Origin: Exophiala sp. HKRS030
Taxonomy: Eukaryota; Ascomycota; Eurotiomycetes; Chaetothyriales; Herpotrichiellaceae
DNA length: 64,000 bases
Direction: 5' to 3'
Assembly (NCBI GenBank): GCA_023897205.1
Contig: JAHWDD010000008.1
Span: 1,054,001 to 1,118,000 of the forward strand
Position 1 is the stretch's first letter, and each line of letters begins with the position of its first letter. The notes under the pieces were generated by a model. It did not search any database. It worked only from the letters and a program-made list of their open reading frames with translations, and was not told the DNA's origin. The translations under genes and the position numbers were made by a program. Positions 40,961-52,089 of the stretch are shown here, in pieces.

Positions 40961-43900
40961 GAAAGCGTGAGACACCTGTCGGCGCTGAACCTCTCTCATC
41001 TGATACCTGCTGTACATTCCATGCAGAGTATTGAATGCCTAGAAACAGCCTCAATCAATCTTCGCCTCTTCTCGGCATGTTATGCTGTGACTTGGTTGCG
41101 AGGACCCTTTGGCGGGTGGAACAATTGCGGCGGTGTGCAAAGTAACAAGACGCAATAGGAGGAGGCCGGTGCTTTCCCCCAAGTGGACAATGCTTCAGCA
41201 GTGCCGTCATGTCTCTCGCCTGTAGTGGAAAGGTTTTGAGGCTCCGAACACCTTGTCGTAGTGATAGCGGCAGGGACTCTCGCAAACACCTTGCGGTCAT
41301 CCCTTGCAGCGAGTCTGAGGTGTTCCAACGTGATCTGTTCAATAAGTCATGTCACGGTTGAGGATGTAGGGCTCGACCTGGTTGCCCCGGCTCCGGAGAA
41401 CGGAATGGTCCTCGAGGCTCTTGAGGCCCGACACCTTTGACTCGATCTGCGTCGTTCCACCAGAATGTTGCTTGTTCGGCGAGATCGCCCAGATCACGAT
41501 ACTCGACCTGATGCGGGAAACGGGGCCGGAGAATGCGCAACCATTCTTCCTACGGCTTCTTCCGGCGTTCTTCCCTTTAAGCATCGGCTTTGGTGCCGCC
41601 GCGGACGATGCACAGCTCGCCGTCCCCGTGGTCGAGATTCTCCCGAGTACGCAAGTGACGAACATTTTTTCAAAGACATGGAACCTTTGGCCGACTCTAC
41701 TCCCGCCGTGTTGTTCAACGCAGGTGCCAAAGTAGCCTTACATTCGAGCAGCGAGCCCACATCCATTTCTCAAGGATAGGAATAGGAGGCTGTCCTGCCT
41801 AGCCATAGGTACGAGTCTGCTGAGTATCCCCGAGATCGCTCATGCTCAGACAGATTTGTCATGTCCATAGACCCAGAAACGGCGGAATTGTTGTGGTCGA
41901 CGGTCAAGGTGAATGTCGAGCAACATGACATCCTGTTCCAGCATCAGGATGCACTTGGTGTATCACCGTTCCAGGAGACGTAGATGTTGGTAGAATGGCC
42001 ATCTTCGAGAGCAAAAATGGCCGGTGCTGCAAAAAGACATCGAACTTTTTCGCCCATCTTCTTCTACGCGTAGAAGGCACGCCGCATCCCTAAGATGGGA
42101 CGATTAAAGCCTGATGGACATCGAAGAGAAAGTGGCCGTTTCTGGCTAGTATATCAGAGTCCAGGATATCCTAAGATGCCATGTCCTGCGGAGGATCGTG
42201 CCAAAGCCATCATCGCATACTCGCGCGGGAGTTTGCAAGGCCGGTCAGGGCCTTATATTCTTTGGATCCTTGGCTCCGAGGACTCTTGGAGGATCCAGCA
42301 TCAAATCCCACATGCCACCGGTATCTTGACGTTCACTCATCCCTTCACAATCGTCGAGTTGGGGTGGTCAAGTCCAACTTGTCCGATTTCAAGGTGGGAG
42401 ACGTGTTGTCCGGGGGTGTAAGAAAGAGGTTGTCCGGAATGGAGCAAGGGAGTAGAGGAATGAGGGGCGTTTCTCATGTACTTAGATGACGTTTCTAATG
42501 CAGGCAGATGTTAGCAAGAGTACCGTCATAACATGAACCGGGAAGGACATTTTATCTCCAGTGAGCAGGGGGTTAGGTGAGTGAGTTAGGTACAATACCT
42601 TCTCGAGTCCTGGTTGTGCTTTGAGGCATGGCTGCGGTTAGGGAGGGTGTTGTGCTTGTGTTTGTGATAAACGAAAGGTTTACAGCTGACCGAAAGAACT
42701 GATCGTAGACTGAAGGAGCCATAAAAGCGTTGATGGCTAGGCAACTGCCTTTTGCGTGTCGTGTTTCGAGGTGTGATTGGACGCAGTTAGTGCGCATGTG
42801 ATATTGTCACGGGAAAAGGAGACGCAGCACAAGAGAAATCGACCATAAGGCTTAAACGCGTGTTGTGGAAATAAATATCAAAATCCACAATTTTGCAAGT
42901 ACTATTTATTCTGAGTTCCAGATCGACTGTTGAGGCGCCCGTGGAATGTTGTTCTCTGCCCCCAACCACTTTCTTCTCCATATTAACCTCCGATGCTGGC
43001 TGATGTAGAGTCGAACACATGGACAGTTTTCGGCCTCGGCAACAAGCCAGCAGGATTGAGAATCGGCGTCCCGCTGATCTGTCTCCAGGGTACGAGCTGT
43101 GGTGGACAGAGATGCTCATGTACATTTCTGATCTGGTGGAAACGAGTCCCACCGTCAAGTTCAATCAGAGTCTCGCCATGGTCTTCGTCAATGCGGGACC
43201 GAAGAAGGCAAGTCATTTGTTGTAATATCTCCGGTAGCCGTCTCAGAGGCACCAAGCACCCACTCTTTTAGGTTGATCTGGGCCGGCGCCTCCGAAAGAT
43301 CTAGTTTGTTGAGGATGTCAAACTCTGCATGCTCTTGGGAGCTGGCGGATCGTACGTGGCCATCGGCAGGTAAATCTACAGCCAGGAGTTTCTTGCAACG
43401 TTCATAGTTGGCATCATAATGCGACATACCATCTTCTTGTAGTGGAGCAGTAGATCATGGTCCTTGTAGTCACGGACCACCCTTGCCTGCTCATTCTGTT
43501 TGTCCAGCTGGTCGTCCACCGTGTCTCGTGGCTCCCGCAGCAAGGTCGACTTCGTCACGCGCCGATTGTGGAGCTTGTTTCAGCAGCATCCAAGCCCGCA
43601 AAGTGAAGATTTCGCAGCCGAAGAGAACCTTCAAGAAGCATTTGAACTTCTGCAACCGAGACTCGAGGGAGATGAGCTGCTAAAGCCTTACGGTGGTCGA
43701 AGAAAGCGTACCCGCAGTATCATGTCACGATGTACGTGTTGTGGCATTCATGAATCTCCCTGGCACTTGGCGACTTCAAAGTCCCGATATTGGGAGATCT
43801 TTGCAAGTGACAGCGGCGAGTTGCTTGTCGTAGACCCCGCTGCTTGGACCGCGAAGAGAGGAGTAACGTGCTCCAGGCCGGGAAGATCACCATTCTGTCG

Positions 43901-46040
43901 GGATCAGTGAGGGTGGCTTGCCCTTGTGAAAATGTTCTTGAGGTCCCCTCATTTGATCTCGGGCTTTCAAATCGTCTTTGTGGGATTCGAAGGATCAACG
44001 CATGACTCGACTGTATTGAAGGCTGTGCTTGAGCGGAAGATCTTTTAACCACCTCAGAGTAAGGACTATCTTGTCGACTGTCCATATGACGAGGTCCGAT
44101 GTCATGTGAAGGAGCAAAAGCGAGGAGGATTCGACAGGCCAAGGAATAAGGAAGAACTCGTCAATCTGAGACATGGCTCAGGCCGCAACGTTGTTGAGCG
44201 TCCTTTGGTGTTTTTTCAAGGAGAATTCAAGACCCTCTCGCATGGCAATGAATGTAAGACGAAGGGTGGAAGAGTCTCTGTTGGACCTGAACAGGGTCAG
44301 GGAGAATGTCCAACTATATACCCCTTGGTGGCTGGAGAGGTTGAGGATGCTCCTTGATCTCTTTTTGACAGATATGGAGAAGAAGGTTGTTGGGGCAGAG
44401 AACAACACTCCGCGGCCGTCTCAACAGTCGATCTGGAATCCACAATAAATTGGACTTGCAAAATTGTTGAAAATCGACTCATCTTGACTCTTTTCAAGAA
44501 ACAACGTCTATAAATTGGTCACGGCTCGTATAATCAAGACTGTGCACCCTGACATAAGTCGTCCATGCGGCTCCGAACTTCGCTTCGCAGCGCATGGGTG
44601 CTGATGGTTTGTCCCCATATTTCATTGACTCGTTCCGGGTCGCTCGCGCACTCGACCGACGACCGACTCACACCAGGATCGCCAGCCGTGACTCGCTTTC
44701 TCATCCTCTTGGTCCCCGGCTTCTTCATGGTCGGCTTCGTTTCCACCGAACAGACTCGGTGTATCGGCATCGACGACACGCAAAACTTCTCTGGGCGCTG
44801 TGAACATGACACTACACGGCGGTCTCGACGTCCCTAGTCATCGTCATCGTCATCGTCGTCCAATTCCTTGTCATTGTTACTGGTAGCCTCCAACCATCCT
44901 GCGACCGTCCTTTATTATGCCGACTAGAATGAGTCTTTCCAAGACCGCCTTGGCCAGGCTCCTGCAGTAGTCTAAAAGTGTCGGACTGCGAAGAGATGAA
45001 AATGGTGGAGTGTGTACTGCGAAGTTGGTGAACATGCTCCTGGCAGATGCCTGGGCGAGTGGCAAACCCGATGACGGTCGCCGAAGCCAATGAAAGAATG
45101 AGTAAAAGTCAGACACATACTTCGCACAAGCACTTGACGAGTATTTACTGGACAGCAAGCGCCAGATCATCCTCAAGGATTTCATTAGGGTATGGGTACT
45201 TGCTTTAGCAGGAAGATTCGGTACCTCTCCGTGATGTTGTCATCCAAAAGTCTGCCGAGTCCCCAAACCATCGACGTTCACGGCAACGATTGACAGCCAG
45301 GTGGTGCCATCCGTGGCCGAGGTTGACGGGAGTGTTCTGAATTACTGACAGTGGAACAGGAGATGCTTCAGCCACATCTATGATGCACTGCTTCACAGCA
45401 AAACATGTTGTCCGCTTTTGATGCCCCAACATCTTTGGACAAGCCTGGTGGAATGAGCATCACGGAGTCAGCATCAGCCAGAGCAGCGGCCGATTTCGCC
45501 AGCTCGATGGATTCTCGTGTTGAACTCGACCAGATTTACCGTCCAGCAGTTCGTGCTGGAAACATACCCCACGCTTGATACTCTCCTCTGCAGGGGAATT
45601 GACTGGTGCCTGACTCCTGACGCCTGCCGAAAACACTCATTCAAGGTCAGGGCCTTCTTTTTGTGGCTTGACAAGCAGTACGAGTACAGTACCGTGTCGA
45701 TAGTAAGGTTCGTGCTGTGGAACAATATGTCACTTCAACCTCGTCCAGGCTGAATCGGAGCATCGATGGACCCATTGCATCGTTTGCCTGGTCCGATTCA
45801 TCCCGTATGGAGTTCTGCGACTGCGTCGACAGAGTTTTGAGGATGTCCTGATTTCCTGAGCAAGTCATCGGAACCATACGACCGACTGACGGTATGCCCG
45901 ATCGAGTCCACCTTGCGTGAAAGTTCTCACCACCCAAAGAGCGTATTTGATGTGACAAGATCTCCCGGTCAGCCGGACCACGGCATGGTTGAGCACACAC
46001 CATTGACACACGTAGGTCTGAGCTGACCCGACAGGTCTAC
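40961..46040. other. About 5 kb without a recognisable gene
   Basis: Many ORFs of 60-145 codons on both strands, none with a nameable domain and most interrupted by stops when extended. Composition is near 50 percent GC without strong repeats, so the stretch probably holds several eroded genes or transposons. Confidence 0.45.
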
Positions 46041-46041
46041 A

Positions 46042-47380
46042 TCATCTCCTTAGGGGTAGCAGCGACGACGGTACGAGCGTAGGAGACCAGAAGCACACCA
46101 GGCATGACCAGCGACAGGTTGCCAGACAACGAAACCAAAACCATGCATGTAGCGTCGAACACGGACTTAGCTTTCCCATCAAGAAGAACTTACACAGGCA
46201 TAAGATGACCAACGCAGTATCAATGCTATGAGAGGTCCCTGGGATGGTCAATCTTGATGGTTTTCTCCGCGTCCTCCTCGTCCTCGGCGACCTCCGCGGT
46301 TCTATTAGTCGTATTCGGTCCTTGGTGTTGTTGAGGTGGTTGATTTCAATATCAGATTGGTTATTTACCGTCCCGCACTCACTCGACATGTGTGTCGACA
46401 AATTCGTCATTTGGCTCATATCATTCACAGGGCGACGAATGACGATCGGATGCTTAGCAAACGTCGTGATATCTATACTGAGGGATTCGAAGGCGCTCAA
46501 TTCGCCGGTGAAGGCCGAAATCATCCATTGTGATCCTGGCGACTCAATTGAGATGAGACGGTCGAGAATGAGATGCGGGCAAGGTGAACCCTCATTATCT
46601 CACGAATCTTTCTGAGGATATCTCCTTTGGAAGTTGATGGAGGTTGTTTTAAGGTGCTCGGCGTCGCTGCTATATCAATCTTTGCGACACTGCATGTCTC
46701 GACGATTGATTTCATCGGATAGAGAGTAACATGGCCAGTCACATGGACAAAAAGAGGCCCGCTAAATTGAGGCATTCGAAAGCCCGCGGAGGCTCCAACC
46801 CGGCGAGAATCTCAGCGCTCGTATCTCGTTCGAGATCCCATAGTTGACGGATAGCCAGGTTGAGGTCTCCCCGAATGTGAGATGGAGATGATTTCAGCGT
46901 CCAATGCATGCCCTCGAGAGGTGAGGTTGTGACGTTGCCAAAATGTCTACATCTGTCGGTAAAACAAGTCCATATCATTTGTCGTCGAAGCCACCATGCT
47001 CCTATGAGATATTGAACAATTAGACCCTCCGCCGCGTAAGGATTGATGAGTTGGTACCATCATCGCTTGGCGGCACCCTCCTCATTCGTGCGAATGCAGG
47101 AGATCATTTGCCTGGGAACTCCGAGAGCTGGCCGTTTTCTCTTTATATAGCCTCACTGCGTTGTTCATTTGTGAAAACAAGACGACTTGGTCCTGTACTG
47201 ACGGGCCTCCAATATTGTTTTCGATATGCCATGGACAGAGAAGGTAAGCAGTACCAGGGAGGACCTGTTTTATGCCGCTGGCGAGGATGGGAGCCGCATC
47301 CGTGATGAAGATTCTCTGTAACGTCAACTCATTGGATCGACAAACATTTTGAAAGCACTCCAAGACCTGTTGAAAAAGGG
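46042..47380 (-). pseudogene. MULE-type DNA transposase relic
   Basis: The minus strand holds, in order, pieces typical of fungal Mutator-like (MULE/FAR1-type) transposases. These are LECFQNVCRSNELTLQRIF, then ITDAAPILASGIKQVLPGT with LLCPWHIENNI (catalytic Asp region and the WH motif), then FTDRCRHFGNVTTSPLEGMH, a mid region (GHVTLYPMKSIVETC) and a C-terminal Arg/Pro stretch (EPRRSPRTRRTRRKPSR). The pieces lie in different frames separated by stops, and no terminal inverted repeats were identified. It lies immediately behind the shortened ankyrin gene, so insertion may have removed that gene's 3' end (inference). Confidence 0.72.
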
Positions 47381-47519
47381 GAAGGAGTACTCACCGTCAA
47401 TAAAGGCCGACCAAATTTCATCTCTCCAAGCGCGATAAGCTTCGAAGATGCACTCGTAAACAAACTTGCCCGACTTGGCCTCGAGACATGTTTCAAAGAT
47501 CGAGTCCCAAGTTGAGTCT

Positions 47520-47975
47520 TTACATGCCGAGGCATCCAAAGCCACCATGGTCCAGAAGGAGCTCGACGATTTTCAGAGCCGCGTATTGGACGGCACGGGA
47601 GAGCGGCGTCACTTTGTACCTTGTGGCGAACGCGCTGGGATCCGCGTCGTGGTTGAGAAACCATCGGACGACGTCTTCGTCGGCACCGGACTCGATGGCG
47701 CGCCTAAAATGGTTCACCACGGGGCCCTCCGTCTTTCTCTCTGTGTATACTCACGCTAGAGACGGTGGATCACAGTAGGCCTCTGGGGTATTGATGTCCC
47801 AACCGTTGTCGAGGAGGACCTGAAGAATCGGTACGGATTTGGACTCGGATGCGAGAAAGGCCAGTCCCTTCAATTCATTGCGGGAGGAAGGGCGGCGTGT
47901 CAGAAGTCGAGCGAGTTCATCAGTTCGCTCCTCTGCGGCGGCGTCGGCGGCATATCGTGGATGGTCATCAGACAT
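47520..47975 (-). CDS. Ankyrin-repeat protein, 134 residues, probably truncated
   Basis: Exon 1 (47975-47755) starts MSDDHPRYAADAAAEERTDE. Intron 1 (47754-47704, 51 bp) has GTGAGT and TTTTAG and joins in phase 2. Exon 2 (47703-47520) reads ARAIESGADEDVVRWFLNHD, then TPLSRAVQYAALKIVELLLD and HGG, two ankyrin-type helix pairs. A weaker first repeat is SVPILQVLLDNGWDINTP. Ankyrin repeats are protein-binding scaffolds. The protein stops just after LLDHGG, where a further repeat is expected, and MULE transposase sequence begins about 140 bp downstream. It is therefore probably a 3'-truncated member of a larger family. An upstream extension to 48239 is open but is not ankyrin-like. Confidence 0.65.
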
Positions 47976-48284
47976 GATTCGGGTACCGTTATGGGATTGT
48001 GGCGGGACACGTGGTTGAGAGAAGGTAGAGAGATGTGTCAGATAGGCTTCTGCCCGAAAGCTGTATGTTGGAAATATCCGAGGATGTGAACAACGCCGCA
48101 GCGAGATCCTGTTGACTCCCTGCGTTTTTCGGTCATAAAGTATTCCCGTGGCTCGAATTCGGCGAACCCGAGAATTCCGAGGTTCAATTAAAAAAATCTC
48201 ATCGTTCGGGACAGGAAGCAAAGATTCCAAGTTGCGCAATGATGACTTGATACACTCGGTTCATATTCCTTAACCCCCCCCCTT

Positions 48285-49860
48285 ACCGAGAATTTGAGCA
48301 GCGGCGACAGCGCAATCCAGACGGTTTCTTCTGTTTCGGCCATAAAGTAGGAAGTCGGACTAGGCAAAGTCCGCATTTCCGATGTTGATCATCGATATCG
48401 AATCAACCAGTAGAGAAGGCAGAAGTGCAAGCAGACTGACATATAGCTTCACGTCCGGAGTCTGTATCTTGAGACTATCTGAGAATTTGAGCAGCGTTGT
48501 ATCGCGATTCAGCTGATTTGGTGTCTTCTCAGCTATAGGCAGTCGCGCGACACTGAAAATCGGTGAAATCGGCAATTTTCGACAATTCTGTCAACTCCTT
48601 CTGCTGATCTATGTAGAAGAGAAAATTGAGAGATGTATCATTGATCGAGCTTTTAATTCTGAAATTTCCGAGAATTTCAACATCAGACCAACGAGTCCAG
48701 ACGGTTTATTATGCTTTTCTGTGTTTCTCGGTCGCAAGCGTTTCCACGGAGCGAGACATTCAGCGAAGGACGCATTTTCCTCAATTTCGTCGACAATTTG
48801 GGTCGACCGGTCAAGGAAAGAACATTCGATCACCTGATACTATACTCTGAAAACTTGCGACGATTCAAAATGCAGGAGCAGCTGAACTCAATGTAAGACT
48901 CTTTGATGATTTTCCGTGGTTCTCGGCGATCAGCACAGCCACGTGGCAATGAATTCAGCGAAGCCGACATCTTCATCATTTTCATCAGTTTCGTCGACAA
49001 CATCGGTCTTGCAGTGTGGGAAACCGGATACGGACAGTGTTCCATGATTGACTACTATATTCCGAGAGTTTCCAACATTTTGAAATTGACGATGTTGCAA
49101 TGCAGACGGTTTTGGTGCTTGTCGGTGTTTCTCGGTCATGAGCACACCTCGGGGCGAAGAATTCAGCGAGTCCGCATTTCCTTCAGCAATATCGAGTCAG
49201 TCAAAACAGAAAAACAGAAATATAAACAGAGCATCGAGGTGGCTCTGATAGACACTTATATCTCTGAAAATTTCACCAAGTTTCAGCCGCGACACAACAA
49301 GGTCCAAGTGTTTTTACAACTCTTCGGTCGTAAATCAGTAGGCGGAGATTGGGATTCGGACTCGGCGATTTAACAATTTCGGCCGTTCAATCGACAACTC
49401 CGAGTCGACGAATGCAGGAAACCAAGAATATGAGTCGATGGAATGACAGCAACACGTACTGACTCTGTATCTTCAAACTCCCTCGCAATCTCAAGTACAG
49501 TGAAAGATGTTCCAGGTGTTTTTGTGTTTCTCGGTCACAAGGAGCCAAGTGGCAATTTGCCGACTTTTTCTGTTCAATCAGGAATATCGAGTTAACCAGT
49601 ACCGAAAACAAAGATATTAGTTGATACTACGATGGCCCACTGTCGGAACTTTTATCTCTGGAAATTTCCCGGAATTCTGGCCGCGACACAACAAGATCCA
49701 GGTGTTTTTGTGTGTTTTATCGGTTATAGTCTGCTTTCTCGGGCATAAAGTGCCAAATGAGAATTCAGCGAGAATAGGGTCGCACAAGAACACCACACAA
49801 CACGTTGTATCTTGGTGGTGGTGGATTGCTGACTGTGTCAATGTCAAGATCTTGAGAGGT
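48285..49860. repeat. Satellite-like tandem array, about 8 units of roughly 185-210 bp
   Basis: Units begin at about 48290, 48480, 48667, 48853, 49065, 49270, 49480 and 49665. Each has tctgaaaatttc or ccgagaatttgagcag, a gcagacggtttt or tccaggtgtttttgtgtttc block, ctcggtcataag, and gaattcagcgagtccgcatt or similar. It is strongly diverged, so old. The stretch is A/T-rich and has no gene. Confidence 0.75.
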
Positions 49861-50159
49861 CTGATACAACAGACTGGATTCGGATCCATTTGTCATACGC
49901 CCGCAGCAGCACCGCCGTCTTTCGCCCATATCGGGGCCTTGTGATGTTGGAGGAGGCTGGCGCGTGCTGATGTGAAACGACACTTGGTGTCGTGTTGGAG
50001 AATGCTAGTGAGAGGCGGGTGCCAAAAAGATTCAAAAAGAATGACAAGTCGACCTTCTTCCAGGTGTACCATCTTCGGTAGGAGTTTTTGCCATCGGTGC
50101 GTATTCCCCCTTGTTACTTGTTGGCTGAATGACTGGAGTAAAACTTTGCTCTCTCGGGG

Positions 50160-51080
50160 ACATCGTCCGTTTTTATGGGGCTGCGGGAAGTTTTCGGCAT
50201 TTTCCATCTGTTACGACCGCCCGATTGAGGTCTGGACATGTCGATGTCATCGTCGATCATCGCCGACACATATTGGTGCATGCCGGGCGAAACCGTGGTC
50301 CCCCGACGACGCATTCTTGACAACTGGAGGTTCAGGATCGTGGATGCGAAGTTCTGACTCGTGAGGTTTGTCTTCGACCTCGATGGAGATTGTGAGTGGT
50401 CGGCCGGATACGAGATGGTTGAGACGGACCCCGGTGGGTCCTAAGGACTCGGAGGTTCAAGGGTCTGACAAGTCAGTCTCCCCTGTACAAAGAGAGTCAG
50501 TCACCTACGCCGCTGACGCCCCAGATGGGTGAAGTTTGCTTGCCTCTGTTCACGCAAAGGCCCAATTGAACGCAGTCGGCGTACGATCGGTGGCCATGGC
50601 GAAGCGGTATCTTCGTCATGGAGGATGGGGGATGATGCAGCCTCCTTTGCGTTGTCATCTGACGTATTCGAGGCGGGATGCAGGGCCATGCAAATTTGCA
50701 GGATTTTTGATAGATGGAGCGCGGAGAGAGAAGGAAACCTACAGAGGTCGGAAAAGTCCGGAGGGAAGCGACATTCCATCCCTTTTGACAGGCGGGGGTT
50801 GGGGCTATGCCTGAGGATCTGCGGTTTTTGCGGCCGAGATTTTGGTTGCAGCGGGAACAAAAATGCAAGCCTTGGCCGAAAGGAGGGGACATATTCGCTG
50901 AGCCGGTGACCAAATGAGTCGCAGTCTGCGGCACGCATTCAGTTGCCGGGGTCGAAGCACCACCCACATTCCCGTATAAAACGCATACTTTGGTGGCCAA
51001 AAGGCTGAATACTGACACTTTTGTTGATTGTGTCAACTGTCTGTCAGACGCAACAGACTGACTAATCGTCGACAACCCGC
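50160..51080 (-). pseudogene. Decayed coding sequence, paralogous to 57.1-57.72 kb
   Basis: The minus strand has a 192-codon ORF (51075-50497) with MSTISQSVASDRQLTQSTK and VGGASTPATECVPQ, followed in another frame by LNHLVSGRPLTISIEVEDKP. Equivalent pieces at 57 kb read TQSVASERQLTQAKN, then VGGVSDAGAFDV, and FNHLVSGRPLIISMAYK. Colinear similarity over about 700 bp suggests two copies of one unknown gene; the 57 kb copy clearly has stops. The family is not recognised. Confidence 0.45.
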
Positions 51081-51780
51081 GCGATATGAGTGGCCAACCA
51101 TCTTTTCTCTCGCGGAGGTGTTCTGAATTCGGTGATTTTGGTTTGGGACTCGATGTTCGCAGGGCTTAGGACCACCGCTGGATCGAATTCGGCATCAACT
51201 CTACCTCGACACGTGACATGAAGGGTCCGATACGAGTGATTCTCGAGCCCAAGAGCCATCCCAACGGACTCGGCGACGGTCTTCCGTCAAAGATGTCGCA
51301 CGCAGAGCCCTGTCCCTACTGGGCTCGCCGCCGACTTTCGGTTACCAGGCCCTATTCAGATTGAAGTTGATCAGTCATCGAGTTTGATCAGCAGTCACCC
51401 CCGCTTGGGGTCTTTTGGGCGTGGGAGTCGCTCTTTTGGGGATCGCCGGAGGGAAGAAAAGCCAGACACACAGGTGGGAGAACAGGTGTGCCTCGTATGC
51501 TGGAGCCTCCCCATCTCCCAAATCAAAATCAGTTCCAACCTTTGCCCTTTCATCTTCCCATCATCATCATGATCATCGCTTGCCCTCGACAAAGATCATA
51601 AACTCAGTCAAGGGATTTGAGGTGTTGCCCGTCGAGTTTCCCTGCGCAGGTTAAACCACCGTGAAAGTAGCGTGTCGTTCATCAAGAGAAGGAATTGGTA
51701 GATTCAAATCCAATAAACATTTTGGAAAAGGTTTTGGTAAGAAGAAAGAAAGGAGGAAGAAGAAAGAAAAAGGAACAGGT
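51081..51780. other. Intergenic, no gene recognised
   Basis: No convincing ORF; possible upstream region of the broken FAD-enzyme fragment that follows. Confidence 0.45.
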
Positions 51781-51788
51781 GATGTCAA

Positions 51789-51834
51789 GGTATAAAAGGT
51801 ATAAAAGGTATAAAAGGTATAAAAGGTATAAACA
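51789..51834 (+). promoter_or_regulatory. Five tandem TATAAAAGG-type decamers
   Basis: The 10 bp unit ggtataaaag is repeated five times without change (ggtataaaaggtataaaagg and onward). Each unit is a good TATA box. It lies about 135 bp upstream of the truncated FAD-enzyme start at 51968. Whether this is a promoter or a simple decamer repeat cannot be told from sequence alone. Confidence 0.5.
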
Positions 51835-51967
51835 ATCGACTACAATCCATTTGGTTTGGCCCTTATTGGTGACTTGTACGGTTCTTTTCCCCTTTGACTT
51901 GATATCTCGGTTTGCCGTACTGTACTTTTGTGGTAGTGTCAAAGAATACAATTCGAAACGTTGAATG

Positions 51968-52086
51968 ATGGAAAAGTTCGATGTGGCAGTGATCGGTCTT
52001 GGTGCATTTGAAAGTGCGACCATGTGGTAGGCAACCCGAAAGGGGGCCAGGGTTATAGGATTTTCATAATTGCCCAAGACTCATCT
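51968..52086 (+). pseudogene. N-terminal stub of an FAD-dependent oxidoreductase (DAO family)
   Basis: ATG at 51968 gives MEKFDVAVIGLGAFESATMW, close to the Rossmann start (VAVIGLGALGSAT) of monomeric sarcosine oxidase/fructosyl-amino-acid-oxidase-like enzymes. The glycine position after the loop is Glu here. An in-frame TAG comes after 20 codons. The next residues, ATRKGARVIGF, still resemble the family, so the stop is a mutation rather than an exon end. Nothing of the remaining 350 or more residues follows, because the converging hydrolase gene ends at 52090. A truncated dead copy. Confidence 0.6.
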
Positions 52087-52089
52087 CCT

